From positions 2,852,001 through 2,916,000 of the forward strand of contig CP091064.1 in assembly GCA_021907015.1 (NCBI GenBank): a DNA stretch of 64,000 bases. The letters run 5' to 3'. The translations under genes were made by a program, and so were the position numbers. The stretch comes from Pectobacterium sp. PL152. GTDB lineage: Bacteria; Pseudomonadota; Gammaproteobacteria; Enterobacterales; Enterobacteriaceae. Shown one piece after another: positions 45,197 to 54,918 of this stretch (positions within the stretch are counted from its first letter, which is position 1; the number at the start of each line of letters is the position of its first letter). Under the pieces are notes generated by a model. That model ran no database searches, was not told the origin of the DNA, and saw only the letters and a list, made by a program, of their open reading frames with translations.

Positions 45197-45250
45197 TTCG
45201 GTTGTACCCTGATTCCATCGGGCGACGGTACGTGCCTGTCTATTCGAGAT

Positions 45251-45284
45251 AAAAAAACCGCTGATGTTTTCATCAGCGGTTTTT
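45251..45284. terminator. Bidirectional terminator between the alginate-lyase gene and dolP
   Basis: CCGCTGATG (45258-45266) and CATCAGCGG (45271-45279) form a 9-bp stem with a 4-base loop, flanked by A7 on one side and T5 on the other, so it can terminate both convergent genes. Confidence 0.92.
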
Positions 45285-45321
45285 ACTTTTAAAAAGACAA
45301 ACAAATTAAAGAGATAAAGCG

Positions 45322-45894
45322 TTATTGCAGGTAGGTGAAGGCCGTTGTTACGTGCTTCACGCCGCCAACTTTACTGGCGATTTCTGCGGCGGAGGTGCCT
45401 TCACGCTGTGTTACCAAGCCTAACAGGAAGACTTCGCCGTTTTCCGTGGTGACTTTTACGTTAGAGGATTTAACCGTGTCGCTTGCCAGAATCTGTGAGC
45501 GAACCTTGGTGGTGATCCAGGTATCCATGGAGGCGGTTCCCATTGAGACTGGAGTGCCTTGACGTATTTCGTTGTAGACTTCGGCTGCACCTTCCACGCC
45601 GAGGGCGATTTGCTTAGCTCGGTTTGCCATTTCTGTGTTCGGGGCTTGCCCTGTTAACAAGACTTTCCCCTGATAAGCCGTCGCAATAATACGGGCTTCT
45701 TTTTTCAGCTGCTCGTCTTTGCTGATTGCATTCGTCACGCGGACTTCCAGTGTGCCATCGTCAACCTGCGTGCCAACAGTACGCGGATCTGTGGCTGTTT
45801 TGGTCGCCACGGCACTGCCAACAGCAACAACCCCGACACAGCCTTGTAGCAGCAGGGCGATAGACAGCACGGCAAATGCAGAACTTATCCTCAT
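45322..45894 (-). CDS. dolP: Outer-membrane lipoprotein DolP (YraP)
   Basis: 190-residue lipoprotein with two BON domains (about residues 45-110 and 125-190) that binds anionic phospholipid at the division site and supports outer-membrane integrity. The lipobox LLLQGC puts the lipidated cysteine at residue 19. ATG 45894, preceded by GAAGGAGC, is chosen over the upstream ATG at 45909, which overlaps diaA. It follows diaA by about 11 bases, as in E. coli. Confidence 0.95.
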   Translation of the reverse strand: MRISSAFAVLSIALLLQGCVGVVAVGSAVATKTATDPRTVGTQVDDGTLEVRVTNAISKDEQLKKEARIIATAYQGKVLLTGQAPNTEMANRAKQIALGVEGAAEVYNEIRQGTPVSMGTASMDTWITTKVRSQILASDTVKSSNVKVTTENGEVFLLGLVTQREGTSAAEIASKVGGVKHVTTAFTYLQ

Positions 45895-45905
45895 GTAGTG
45901 CTCCT

Positions 45906-46496
45906 TCAATCGTTCTGGTGTGGAAAAAGTGTGTTATCAATCAAGTCGCACAGGCAATTTACTGTCAGCATGTGCATTTCCTGAATACGGGCGCTGCGGT
46001 GTGACGGGATGCGAATCTCCACATCCTGTGGCCCGAGCAGCCCAGCCAGTTCTCCGCCATCGTAGCCAGTCAGGGCGACAATTGTCATGTCGCGAGTAAC
46101 GGCAGACTCTACGGCTTTAACAATATCGCGGCTGTTGCCACGGGTTGAAATAGCCAGTAATACGTCGCCTGCCTGACCTAATGCTCTGACTTGTTTGGCA
46201 TAGACCTCTTCATGCAAGCGGTCGTTTGCTATCGCAGTTAAGACCACATTATCCGCATTAAGTGCGATAGCCGGTAAGCTAGGGCGTTCCGCCTCGAAGC
46301 GGTTAATCATGCTGGCGGCAAAATGCTGCGCATTGGCGGCTGATGTTCCGTTGCCACAGCACAGAATCTTGTTGCCGTTCAGCAGGGACTGCACCATCGC
46401 AATCGCGCCACGGGAAATGGCGTCTGGCAAGGCTTCTGCCGCTGCAATCTGCGTTTGAATACTCTCGGTAAAACAAACTTTTATTCTATCCAGCAC
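45906..46496 (-). CDS. diaA: DnaA initiator-associating protein DiaA
   Basis: 196-residue SIS-domain protein, the same length as E. coli DiaA and highly similar. It forms a tetramer that gathers DnaA molecules at oriC and promotes timely initiation. [17 protein letters not shown] and [12 protein letters not shown] are the SIS phosphosugar-like motifs. The start is GTG 46496, matching the E. coli N-terminus. It lies between yraN and dolP. Confidence 0.96.
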   Translation of the reverse strand: MLDRIKVCFTESIQTQIAAAEALPDAISRGAIAMVQSLLNGNKILCCGNGTSAANAQHFAASMINRFEAERPSLPAIALNADNVVLTAIANDRLHEEVYAKQVRALGQAGDVLLAISTRGNSRDIVKAVESAVTRDMTIVALTGYDGGELAGLLGPQDVEIRIPSHRSARIQEMHMLTVNCLCDLIDNTLFPHQND

Positions 46497-46537
46497 GTTG
46501 AGTTAACCTACGTAAATTGAAGTCCATTAAAGATGAA

Positions 46538-46957
46538 TTATCCCTGTGCGGCAAAGGCGTTCGGGAGCCAATCGAACCGATCGCCCGTAATTGCCAGCAC
46601 GTCAAAACGGCAGTCTACCGTGTCAAAACTGGCGCCTCGCTGCGCCAACCACACGGCAGCGGTATGCAGCAATCGCTGCTGTTTGCGTCGGGTGACGCTG
46701 GCTGCCGCATCGCCAAAATGAGCGTTGCGCCGATAGCGCACTTCAACAAACACCCAGATATGACGGTCACGCATAATTAAATCCAGCTCACCGCCGCGTA
46801 GCGTAACATTTGCGGCGGTGAAGGTCAGACCCGCGCGTTCAAGATAACGCCGGGCCTGTTGTTCATAAACTGCGCCAGCGGCCCGCTGGTTCAGAGAACG
46901 GGCACCAACTGGCCCTGACGATATTGCTGCCAGGTTAACTGCCGATTGATGGTGCAA
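46538..46957 (-). CDS. yraN: UPF0102 protein YraN
   Basis: About 139 residues of the UPF0102 family, which has a PD-(D/E)XK nuclease-like fold: RGGELDLIM followed by VFVEVRYR carries the acidic residues. The function is unknown. The frame starts at ATG 46957, inside the lpoA 3' end (67-base overlap); the conserved part begins near [13 protein letters not shown], so the first 25 or so residues are uncertain. Confidence 0.9.
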   Translation of the reverse strand: MHHQSAVNLAAISSGPVGARSLNQRAAGAVYEQQARRYLERAGLTFTAANVTLRGGELDLIMRDRHIWVFVEVRYRRNAHFGDAAASVTRRKQQRLLHTAAVWLAQRGASFDTVDCRFDVLAITGDRFDWLPNAFAAQG

Positions 46958-48908
46958 TCCGGCCCTGAGCTTAGCATCCCCGTTGCGCCGGGAATCTGGT
47001 GACCCGGAATCTGGCGCATTTCACCAAAGTGGCTGGCGAGCGTCCAGGCATCCATCCCCATGGCATACAGGCGGACTAACGAGTAATCGTTTTTAAACTG
47101 GCTGCTGACCTGCTGCATCAGTGCCGGGTTCGCGCCTGCTAACAGCGGGATATCGCTGAACTGCAAACCTTCCATTTCGAGGCGGAAGTCAGGACCTAAT
47201 CCAGCCTGGAAGCTACGTGAGCTGGCATAAAGCGCTGGACGTGCGCGTGAGGTGGTACGCATATCGATCATCGGCTTAATCAGTGCCAGCTCGTCTGGCG
47301 TTGCGATGATGTAGACCGCATCGATATTGCCACTAACGGATGAACTGACCGTCGGTTGGACCTGTGACGGAATGGTTAAGCCCCCGATGGTGGTACCCGG
47401 CTGCGCCTGCTGTTGCGACACGCTAACCGGCTGGCCGCTCAGGCTTAAGCCTGCGCCGCTATTGATAGCCTGTTTTAACTCCGCGGTGTTGCCAAAGCGC
47501 TGTTGCAGAGGGCTGGTGCCGCTTTGCTGGTTCCAGGCCTGAGCAAATGCGTTGACGATTCGATCGCCCAGCGCACCGCGAGGGGCCAAGACCAGCGGCT
47601 GCTGTTTACCCTGCTGATGGATGAATTTTGCGGCGTCTCTGGCTTCATCTTCCGGAGAGAGCGCGAAATAGCAGATGTTAGGGCTATTTTCGACGTGTTC
47701 CGGCTGGTTCAATGCCAAAATATTCAGCGGTGATTGGCTGTTTGCCAACTGATCCACTTCATTTTTCAGCAGCGGACCGATGACCAGCGATGCGCCATCT
47801 TGCTGTGCCTGTGTGAGAATATTCGCCAGCGGCTGTGAAGAGGTGTCATACACTTTAACCGGGAGCGAGCTGGACAGCCCTGCGCTCGTTGCCTGTGGTT
47901 CCGGTGCGGGTGCCGGAGAGGCTGCCGCCTGATTGCTGTATGGCGCGGGCGATTGGGTATTCTGACCGTCGGATGATGGGACTACCTGTCCGTCCTGCGC
48001 AGCGTCCGCTGAAGGTGCAGTAGGCGCAGATACGGGGGCGGTGGCTATCTGACCGTTCTTGGCCGCGTTAAAGCCTTGCTGAATGGCATTAGCGAAAACC
48101 TGCGCCTGACCGTTAAGTGGTAACAGCAGCGCGATGCTGTTCACCGATGACTGCTGGTAGTTGAGTACCTGATTCAACTGCGTAGGCAGCGTTTTCGCTG
48201 CAGGGTGATGTGGGTAGCGCGTTTGCCAGTCCTGAATCGCACTCTTCAACTGATCGGGGAAGTCCGGTTGTCCTGATAGTTATTGAGCAGATCGACCCAG
48301 CCTTGCAGCACATTTTCATTCGCATTAATCAACAGCGAGCTGGATTCCTGCGGTGACATTTGCGTCAACATCAGCCAGGTCTGATCGAGATTGATCTGAT
48401 GTTCGTCGCCTTTCAGCAGCGGCTCCTGAGCGATATAGGCCCGCAGCAGCTCAATGGAAGGACGCCCTTGTGCTGTCTTGATCTGTGCCTGGTAATAGCG
48501 CTGTTTCTGCTGATCGGAAAGCGCGCCCACATCAAGCTGGCTCAGCGCTGCCTTGGCGGCATCCATGTTGTTTTGGACGACGGACAGTTCTGCGCTGAGT
48601 AGCTGCTGTTCTTGTTTTTGCGCCGCGCTCAATTTTTCTGGCAGCGCGTTGAACTGCTGGCTTGCCTGAGGGGCTTTCCCTTCCTGTAATAGGGAACGAA
48701 TAGCAAGTAATTGCCAGTCAGCCTTGTTATTATCGCTACTTTGCTGCATCTGTTGCAGATAATAATCGGATGAGCCGTCGGCTTTGCCCTGAACCTCGGG
48801 TGGTGGGCTCTGCGGGGCGTGACTTGGACAGCCTGCGAGAAACAGTGCCGCTAACAAAACAGGGATAACTCGCCCTGCCTGGGTACGGACGAAATGAAAG
48901 GGAAGCAT
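46891..48908 (-). pseudogene. lpoA: Penicillin-binding protein activator LpoA, one frameshift as sequenced
   Basis: Outer-membrane lipoprotein that stimulates the transpeptidase activity of PBP1A. Lipobox LFLAGC gives lipidated Cys27. It has an N-terminal TPR-like domain (to about residue 240), a Gln/Pro/Ala-rich linker and a C-terminal periplasmic-binding-protein-like domain. The frame breaks at CC 48264-48265 (plus strand); adding one C restores [19 protein letters not shown] and gives 672 residues (E. coli 678). It is divergent from rsmI and overlaps yraN, as in related genomes. Sequencing error is likely. Confidence 0.93.
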
Positions 48909-48969
48909 ACTGTATCCAGTGATTTTTTTTAAAGATGCTCAATATTAAATCGGCAACCCGGATGAAACA

Positions 48970-49855
48970 ATGAATCAAGACCAACAAGCAGACATTTCTG
49001 CATCTACCCTCTACATTGTCCCCACGCCAATCGGCAATCTGGGCGACATCACGCAGCGTGCGCTGGCGGTATTGGCGAGCGTTGATCTGATCGCCGCAGA
49101 GGATACCCGCCATACCGGTCTGCTGTTACAACATTTTGCGATTAATGCGCGGCTGTTCGCATTACACGATCACAACGAACAACAAAAAGCGGATGTGCTA
49201 CTGGCTAAATTGCAGTCAGGGCAAAGCATCGCGCTGGTTTCAGATGCAGGTACGCCGCTGATTAACGACCCCGGTTACCATTTGGTTCGGCGCTGCCGTG
49301 AAGCTGGCGTTCGCGTGGTGCCGCTGCCGGGCGCGTGCGCGGCGATAACGGCGCTCTCCGCGTCCGGTCTGGCGTCTGACCGCTTTTGCTATGAAGGTTT
49401 CCTGCCTGCCAAGACCAAGGCGCGTAAAGATACGCTACGCGATTTGGGGGAAGAACCTCGTACGCTGATTTTCTACGAATCCACACATCGCCTTTTGGAC
49501 AGCCTGCAAGATATCCGCGAAGTGCTGGGGCCGAGCGCTATGTCGTATTAGCGCGTGAAATCACCAAAACCTGGGAGTCGATTCACGGCGCGCCTGTGGG
49601 CGAATTGTTGGCCTGGGTGAAAGAGGATGAGAATCGTCGCAAAGGGGAAATGGTGCTGATTGTGGAAGGGTTCCAGGCTGATGACAGCGCACTGTCGGCG
49701 GAAGCGCTGCGCACGTTGACGTTATTACGCGCCGAGCTGCCGTTGAAGAAAGCGGCGGCGCTGGCGGCGGAGATTCACGGTGTGAAGAAAAACGCGCTTT
49801 ACCGCTATGGGCTGGAGCAAGAAGGCGATAGCGGTGAATCGGGGATGACAAGTAG
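48970..49855 (+). pseudogene. rsmI: 16S rRNA 2'-O-ribose C1402 methyltransferase RsmI, frameshifted as sequenced
   Basis: SAM-dependent tetrapyrrole-methylase-fold enzyme that methylates the 2'-OH of C1402 in 16S rRNA. The N-terminal part ([31 protein letters not shown]) is intact to the GGGG at 49527-49530; one more G restores [21 protein letters not shown]. The downstream frame then runs without a stop into rnpB, ending at 49961. Adding one G to GGGG 49841-49844 would instead stop at TAG 49853-49855, giving about 295 residues (E. coli 286), which I consider more likely. The rnpB promoter lies in this 3' end. Confidence 0.9.
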
Positions 49856-49873
49856 GGCAATTTGCCCTATCAT
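49845..49873 (+). promoter_or_regulatory. rnpB promoter
   Basis: ATGACA (-35, 49845-49850), a 17-base spacer and TATCAT (-10, 49868-49873) lie 7 bases before the mature RNA start, with the GC-rich discriminator CCGCGCC usual for stringently controlled stable RNA genes. The spacer contains the palindrome AGGGCAA-T-TTGCCCT (49854-49868). The promoter overlaps the rsmI 3' end. Confidence 0.75.
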
Positions 49874-49880
49874 CCGCGCC

Positions 49881-50253
49881 GGAGTTGACCAGACAGTCGC
49901 CGCTTCACTGCCGTCCCTTTCGGGGAGACAGGTGGAGGGGAGGAAAGTCCGGGCTCCATAGGGCAGGGTGCCAGGTAACGCCTGGGAGGCGCAAGCCTAC
50001 GACTAGTGCAACAGAGAGCAAACCGCCGATGGCCCACGCGAGTGGGATCAGGTAAGGGTGAAAGGGTGCGGTAGAGCGCACCGCGCGACTGGCAACAGTT
50101 CGTGGCACGGTAAACTCCACCCGGAGCAAGGCCAAATAGGGGTTCACATGGTACGGCCCGTACTGAACCCGGGTAGGCTGCTTGAGCCAGTGAGTGATTG
50201 CTGGCCTAGATGAATGACTGTCCACGACAGAACCCGGCTTAACGGTCAACTCC
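49881..50253 (+). ncRNA. rnpB: RNase P RNA (M1 RNA)
   Basis: Catalytic RNA of RNase P, which removes 5' leaders from tRNA precursors. About 373 bases, against 377 in E. coli. The ends GGAGTTGACC and GGTCAACTCC form helix P1 perfectly. Universal segments are present: GAGGAAAGTCCGGGCTCC, CAGAGAGCAAACCGCCGATGG, AAGGGTGAAAGGGTGCGGTA and the ACAGAACCCGGCTTA near the 3' end. It has its own promoter and terminator. Confidence 0.98.
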
Positions 50254-50260
50254 TTCATCA

Positions 50261-50285
50261 TAAAACCCCGCTTCGGCGGGGTTTT
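50261..50285 (+). terminator. Terminator of rnpB
   Basis: AAACCCCGC (50263-50271) and GCGGGGTTT (50276-50284) form a 9-bp stem with a TTCG-type loop followed by T residues, 10 bases after the mature RNA end. Confidence 0.93.
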
Positions 50286-50494
50286 GCTTTATGGGGATGA
50301 GGCTCTTTGCCATTAGCGGAGATACAGAGTAAAGGGCAGATAAAGGTATCTGAAAAAGCACCTTATAAAAGACACTGCTTACTGCGTAAATCCCTTATGT
50401 TTGCTGGATTGAATCCTATCAATGGCTTGATCATTTTTGAGTAATGACGTAGATTTAGCCAACAGTTGGCGAACACGTGAACAATTTTTTACAC
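50286..50494. other. Non-coding stretch after rnpB
   Basis: About 210 AT-rich bases between the rnpB terminator and the hairpin-rich leader of the next gene. I see no gene or clear motif. A promoter for the downstream two-gene unit is expected here, but I cannot point to one. Confidence 0.4.
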
Positions 50495-50579
50495 CTACGA
50501 CGCATACTCGTAGCCTCTAAATCTTCCTGAGAGGAAGGTCGCTGAGCTCGCTCTATGAGCACTCAGCTAAGGTGGACAC
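50495..50579 (+). promoter_or_regulatory. Structured leader with three consecutive hairpins
   Basis: Three perfect stems follow each other: CTACGA/TCGTAG (50495-50513), CTTCC/GGAAG (50523-50537), and GCTGAG/CTCAGC (50541-50567) with an inner GCTC/GAGC. The ribosome binding site AAGGTGG and the ATG at 50580 follow directly. Such an arrangement suggests post-transcriptional control or a small structured RNA made with the operon. Not recognised as any known element. Confidence 0.5.
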
Positions 50580-50993
50580 ATGCACGACGCTCTTATCTCA
50601 GAACGTTCAGTTACGACGATCAAAAACAGTACTAGCATGATTGCAACGTTGCCGCTGCATCATAGTTCTGATTCGCTTGAGATTCGTCATCTGAACAAAA
50701 GTGGCGCGCTCAAGCATCAGCTTTTCATCATCACTATGAAGAGTGATGTTGATAACGCTAAGTACACCATTAAGCCATTTGCAGAGCTTAAAGTGTTTAA
50801 TGATAGCCTGCGATTCGTTGTTCAGCCGGAAAAACAGTACCCTGAAATTGTAGACACCGAACAGGAAGTGTTTCCAGAGATTGAACGTAGCATTGTTATG
50901 TTTTTGAAGAAAAATTATAGTGTTAATGTTAATCTAGTGCGCAATAAATCCGCATCGGAGAGGCGTGTAGCTAACCAATGGCACCATCGTTAA
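50580..50993 (+). CDS. Unrecognised protein, first gene of a two-gene unit
   Basis: 137 residues (MHDALISERSVTTIKN onward), predicted soluble and cytoplasmic, without signal peptide, membrane helix or cysteine cluster. I see no known domain. The middle (HQLFIITMKSD, AELKVFNDSLRFVVQ) looks like beta strands, and the end (EIERSIVMFLKKNYSVN) like an amphipathic helix. AAGGTGG at good spacing supports the ATG at 50580. It overlaps the next gene by 16 bases, so the two are probably coupled. Codon use is AT-richer than flanking core genes, suggesting transfer. A small first partner followed by a larger second one recalls toxin-antitoxin or phage-defence pairs, but that is only an analogy. Confidence 0.75.
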   Translation: MHDALISERSVTTIKNSTSMIATLPLHHSSDSLEIRHLNKSGALKHQLFIITMKSDVDNAKYTIKPFAELKVFNDSLRFVVQPEKQYPEIVDTEQEVFPEIERSIVMFLKKNYSVNVNLVRNKSASERRVANQWHHR

Positions 50994-51711
50994 TCGACAG
51001 CTATTCAAAAGAGCTCGACAAATTTCCTGACTGTGATTCTAAAACTTTGATTCGAGAGGGCTATATCATAGCCCCTCGCACTTTTTCATTTATACGCCTT
51101 TCTGAATACCAACTGACTGGTCTTAATGCACCACCGTATTGTCTCGTAGCCACCGAAGTTGGTTGTGGTACAGAAGGGTGGTTTGAATTGCATAGCCAAG
51201 AACTTTCTTCTGAAGGCCAAAGTGAGCAAGAAATCATTGAAAAGTTGCTTACTTCCGGTATGGAAAATGAAGAGCACGATACTGTGATAGCGAGATTTGC
51301 TTACCGACCTTACCGTTTTTGGCCCAAAATGGTGAACAAGTTGGTATGCAAATTAAAGGTGCGTTTGTTCATTCCGATTTAGAGCAATTCGGGCTTGCCA
51401 GAACCGTCTATGGTTTTTTGCTGAACTGGTATGATCATATTGTCTGTGATAACAAACAGACTGTTTACGGTGCGAGAATATGGGCAAGGGGTATGCTGGC
51501 CGTTGGTCGTGTTCAGATTTATGATGCAAATCTGCCAGGCTTTGTAGATGTGCTTGCAGAAGGTGGTATTGGGTATGGTCGATTCAAACCTTGGGACGGT
51601 TTAAATCTCAGTCAGGCTCAACTCTCAGATTGGGGAGATAACCATCTGAATGTCGAGTCTTGTACGCAGATCGTTAATATCATATCGGCATGTGACAAAA
51701 AAAGTGTGTGA
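50978..51711 (+). pseudogene. Unrecognised protein, second gene of a two-gene unit, frameshifted as sequenced
   Basis: Two reading frames join into one protein of about 244 residues if the TTTTT at 51316-51320 is read as six T: PYRFLAQNGEQVGMQIKGAF then runs through. Without repair the first part stops at 51382. No signal peptide or membrane helix is seen. I recognise no domain; Trp/Gly-rich segments (GCGTEGWFEL, WYDHIVCDNKQTVYGARIW, GGIGYGRFKPWDG) suggest a folded, possibly enzymatic, C-terminal half. GGAGAGG lies about 15 bases before the ATG, so translation probably depends on the upstream gene, which it overlaps. The frameshift resembles the other homopolymer losses in this sequence. Confidence 0.65.
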
Positions 51712-51950
51712 TAGGCAAAATCACTTATGTGCGAGAGCCTGAAAGGACACGGATGGTCGTCATCCGTTGAAATTAAAAACCGCCGATTTGGCAGGAGGTT
51801 TCTCCCTTGTCCTGCCATGTATGTCATACCTTTCAAATTAATTGATGTTCTTCATCACATAACTCTGACTTTTTCTGTGTCATAAAGCGCGTAAAGTAAG
51901 GCCATCGCGTGCGGCTGCACGCTCGCTGACATCTTTCAGAGGATATGACT

Positions 51951-52736
51951 ATGAACAACACTTCCCGGATGCCTGCATTGTTCCTCGGCCACGGTAGCCC
52001 GATGAACGTGTTGGAAAACAATGTGTATACGCAGGCGTGGCAAACGCTGGGTGAGACGCTGCCTCGTCCGAAAGCGATTATTGCCGTTTCTGCCCACTGG
52101 TATACCCGTGGCACCGCCGTAACGGCGATGGAAAATCCGCGCACCATCCATGATTTTGGCGGTTTCCCGCAGGCGCTGTTTGATACCCAGTATCCAGCAC
52201 CGGGTTCGCCTGAATTGGCGGCGAGAATCCAGCAGGTGCTGGCGCCGTATCCCGTGACGGCCGATCAGAGCCAATGGGGTTTGGATCACGGTTCTTGGGG
52301 CGTGCTGATCAAGATGTATCCCGATGCGGATATTCCCGTTGTGCAACTGAGCGTAGACGGCACACAGCCTGCTGCGTACCACTACGAATTAGGGCGCAAG
52401 CTGGCGGCACTGCGTGATGAAGGCTTCATGATTGTCGCCAGTGGTAACGTCGTGCATAACCTGCGGATGGTTAAATGGGATGGTGATTCGGAGCCGTATC
52501 CGTGGGCAATCTCGTTCAATCAATTTGTGCGTGATAACCTGACTTATCAGGGTAATGACCATCCGCTGGTTAATTTCATGCAGCATGAAGGTGCCGCATT
52601 ATCTAACCCGACGCCCGATCACTATTTCCCGCTGCTCTATGTACTGGGAAGCTGGGACGGTAAAGAGGCGATCGGCATTCCGGTCGATGGGCTTGAAATG
52701 GGATCGTTGAGTATGCTGTCGGTGCAGGTGGGGTAA
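51951..52736 (+). CDS. ygiD: 4,5-DOPA-extradiol-type dioxygenase YgiD
   Basis: 261-residue member of the LigB-like extradiol dioxygenase family; E. coli YgiD opens the ring of L-DOPA in vitro, and plant homologues make betalamic acid. Metal ligands are expected in LFLGHGSP, VSAHW and VVHNL. AGAGGA is well placed for ATG 51951; an in-frame ATG at 51945 is too close to it. Followed by a strong terminator and convergent ygiC. Confidence 0.93.
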   Translation: MNNTSRMPALFLGHGSPMNVLENNVYTQAWQTLGETLPRPKAIIAVSAHWYTRGTAVTAMENPRTIHDFGGFPQALFDTQYPAPGSPELAARIQQVLAPYPVTADQSQWGLDHGSWGVLIKMYPDADIPVVQLSVDGTQPAAYHYELGRKLAALRDEGFMIVASGNVVHNLRMVKWDGDSEPYPWAISFNQFVRDNLTYQGNDHPLVNFMQHEGAALSNPTPDHYFPLLYVLGSWDGKEAIGIPVDGLEMGSLSMLSVQVG

Positions 52737-52761
52737 TCCGCTTTTGGCGTCAGTAATGAAT

Positions 52762-52789
52762 AAGGCACGGTGAAAACCGTGCCTTATTA
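52762..52789. terminator. Bidirectional terminator between ygiD and ygiC
   Basis: AAGGCACGGT (52762-52771) and ACCGTGCCTT (52776-52785) form a 10-bp stem with a GAAA tetraloop, flanked by TA-rich sequence on both sides. Confidence 0.9.
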
Positions 52790-52805
52790 GTTTCAATTGT
52801 TCTGC

Positions 52806-53966
52806 TTAATCCAGAATGGTGTGCGGATAGAAACGCGAGAGATCCTGGGTGATCAGGGCGCGATCTTCACGTACGCCGATACCGCAAGGTTGATCGTTTA
52901 CCAGCCAGCTACCAATCAGCGTGTAGCTATCGCCAAATTTCGGCAAAGGGTGATATTGCTGGACGATCATGCCTTCTTCGCCGTAAGGGCCATCGGCTGA
53001 CGCAATCTCTTTTCCATTTTCGATAATTTGGATGTTTGCCCCTTCGCGTGAAAACAGCGGCTTAGTGACATAGCTGTCCAGCTTGGGATGTTCATCTTCC
53101 GCAAAGTAGGCAGGAAGCAGATTGGGGTGATTCGGGAACATTTCCCACAGCATCGGCAGCAGCGCTTTATTGGAAATGATGCTTTTCCAGGCGGGCTCCA
53201 GCCAGCGCACGCCAGCATCTTCCAGTTTGGTGGAAAACATCTCGCGCAGCATGAATTCCCACGGATACAGCTTGAACAGATTACCAATCACCTGATTTTC
53301 AGGATCGGTAAACTGGCCTTTCTCACCGAGGCCGATTTCCTCAATGTACAGAAACTCGCTCGGCAGGCCCGCTTCCAGCGCACAATCCTGAAGGTATTGC
53401 ACCGTGCCGCGATCTTCTTCCGTATCCTGACAGCAGGCGAAGTGCAGCAGGCCGAAGCCATGATTCAGCTTTAACTCTTCAAAGCGTTCGATCAGCTTTT
53501 CCTGAATGCTGTTGTACTGGTCAGAATTCTGCGGCAGATTCCCAGCGTTGATTTGATCTTCCAGCCAAAGCCATTGGAAAAAGGCGGCTTCGTACAGCGA
53601 CGTTGGCGTATCCGCATTATTTTCCAGCAGCTTGGCTGGAGACTTGCCGTCATACGCCAGATCGAGGCGTGAATACAGCGAAGGCTGATTGGTACGCCAT
53701 GAGTGTCTGACGAACTCCCAGGTGTGTTTGGGAATACGGAACTTGGCGAGCAGCGCATCGCTATTGATGACTTTTTCCACCACTTGCAGGCACATCTGGT
53801 GCAGTTCCGCCGTGGTTTCTTCCAGCTCTTCGATCTGAGCAAGGGTGAACTGGTAGTAAGCCTCTTCACTCCAGTAGGGCTCGCCGTACATAGTGTGGAA
53901 ACGAAAACCAAACTCGGTCGCTTTTTCCTGCCAGTCAGGACGCGCTGTAATATCTATCCGCTTCAT
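52806..53966 (-). CDS. ygiC: Glutathionylspermidine synthase-like protein YgiC
   Basis: 386-residue ATP-grasp protein of the glutathionylspermidine synthase group, the same length as in E. coli. It has the synthase domain only, without the amidase of Gsp, and its true substrate is unknown. Conserved stretches include [31 protein letters not shown] and [17 protein letters not shown]. It follows ygiB by 11 bases and belongs to the tolC-ygiBC transcript. Confidence 0.94.
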   Translation of the reverse strand: MKRIDITARPDWQEKATEFGFRFHTMYGEPYWSEEAYYQFTLAQIEELEETTAELHQMCLQVVEKVINSDALLAKFRIPKHTWEFVRHSWRTNQPSLYSRLDLAYDGKSPAKLLENNADTPTSLYEAAFFQWLWLEDQINAGNLPQNSDQYNSIQEKLIERFEELKLNHGFGLLHFACCQDTEEDRGTVQYLQDCALEAGLPSEFLYIEEIGLGEKGQFTDPENQVIGNLFKLYPWEFMLREMFSTKLEDAGVRWLEPAWKSIISNKALLPMLWEMFPNHPNLLPAYFAEDEHPKLDSYVTKPLFSREGANIQIIENGKEIASADGPYGEEGMIVQQYHPLPKFGDSYTLIGSWLVNDQPCGIGVREDRALITQDLSRFYPHTILD

Positions 53967-53977
53967 TCAATATGTCC

Positions 53978-54652
53978 TCAGCCGCCCATACTGCGGGAAG
54001 AGCTGGAACTTGAGCTGGCGCTGCTGCGCTGCATGCTGTTTTGTTTCGCGACGGTTTCACCAAAGCCACCACGCGTGATGGTGGAGGTCGTTGCAGGCTT
54101 CGGCGCCAGTGCGGTTTTTGGCACGGTCATCGTGCGGCCTGTTGTCGCGTTGCCGTAGTTTTTACCCGCAGCATCAACGAACTGACCATTGGCCGGGCTG
54201 GCTGGCGTTTTTGGGCTAAATAGCGGCTGTTGTGCGAAACCAGCACCACCACCCATCATGCGGCCCATCATGTAGCCAGCCATCAATGGCATCCATGACA
54301 TACCGCCGCCCTGCTGGGATTCTGCGGCCATACCAGCCTGTGCTGGGGCAGGTGTTTGAGTACACTGCGCTTCGCCGAATTCTGCTACGCAGTCTTCTTT
54401 CGTTGCGTATTTGGGTGCCGTTTTTTCCGCTTCTTTTAACGCATTATTGTACGCGGTGGTGCACTGGGCTGCCATTGACGGGTTAGCTGACGAACAGTCA
54501 TCTGCATTCTGATAGAGAGAGACGGTTTCATCGGTTTGTTCACAGCCCGCGAGGAAAAATACGGCGCTGACGGCCAAAGCGACAGGTGCCAGACGGTGCG
54601 TTCGCCACTCCTTGCGGAACATTTCCTGATTAATATTTTTTGTACGTTTCAT
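53978..54652 (-). CDS. ygiB: DUF1190 protein YgiB
   Basis: 224-residue envelope protein of unknown function (E. coli 223). A hydrophobic segment ending in FFLAGC near residue 30 looks like a lipoprotein-type signal with a long basic leader. A conserved Cys-containing domain follows ([20 protein letters not shown]), then a Gly/Met-rich stretch ([13 protein letters not shown]) and a Ser-rich tail. ATG 54652 with GGATAAA upstream matches E. coli MKRTK; the longer frame from 54679 is not used. In E. coli it is co-regulated with tolC. Confidence 0.92.
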   Translation of the reverse strand: MKRTKNINQEMFRKEWRTHRLAPVALAVSAVFFLAGCEQTDETVSLYQNADDCSSANPSMAAQCTTAYNNALKEAEKTAPKYATKEDCVAEFGEAQCTQTPAPAQAGMAAESQQGGGMSWMPLMAGYMMGRMMGGGAGFAQQPLFSPKTPASPANGQFVDAAGKNYGNATTGRTMTVPKTALAPKPATTSTITRGGFGETVAKQNSMQRSSASSSSSSSRSMGG

Positions 54653-54918
54653 CGTGTTTATCCCAGAGCAAAGCATCACGGCTAATAACCAATAAGTGTG
54701 CCTAAGAATAGGGGAACGCTGCTTGAATTTAAAGCGGCAATAGGTGTAACGGAGGGGGTCTTTACGTTGCTATACATTCTGTTGTGCAACGTTTCGCTTT
54801 ATGGTGAGAGAAGATGGCTCCCGCCTTCTGATACAACGACGTTATTCTGCTGGAAAGGTGTGGGGATGAAAAAGGGGAACCGTAGTTCCCCTCTGTATCG
54901 GTAAACGCTGCTAGCCGA

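Noticed and set aside
50254-51950. Genomic island with integrase or attachment site after rnpB
   Set aside because: No integrase gene, tRNA fragment or direct repeat of the rnpB end is visible, so only the two-gene unit is reported.
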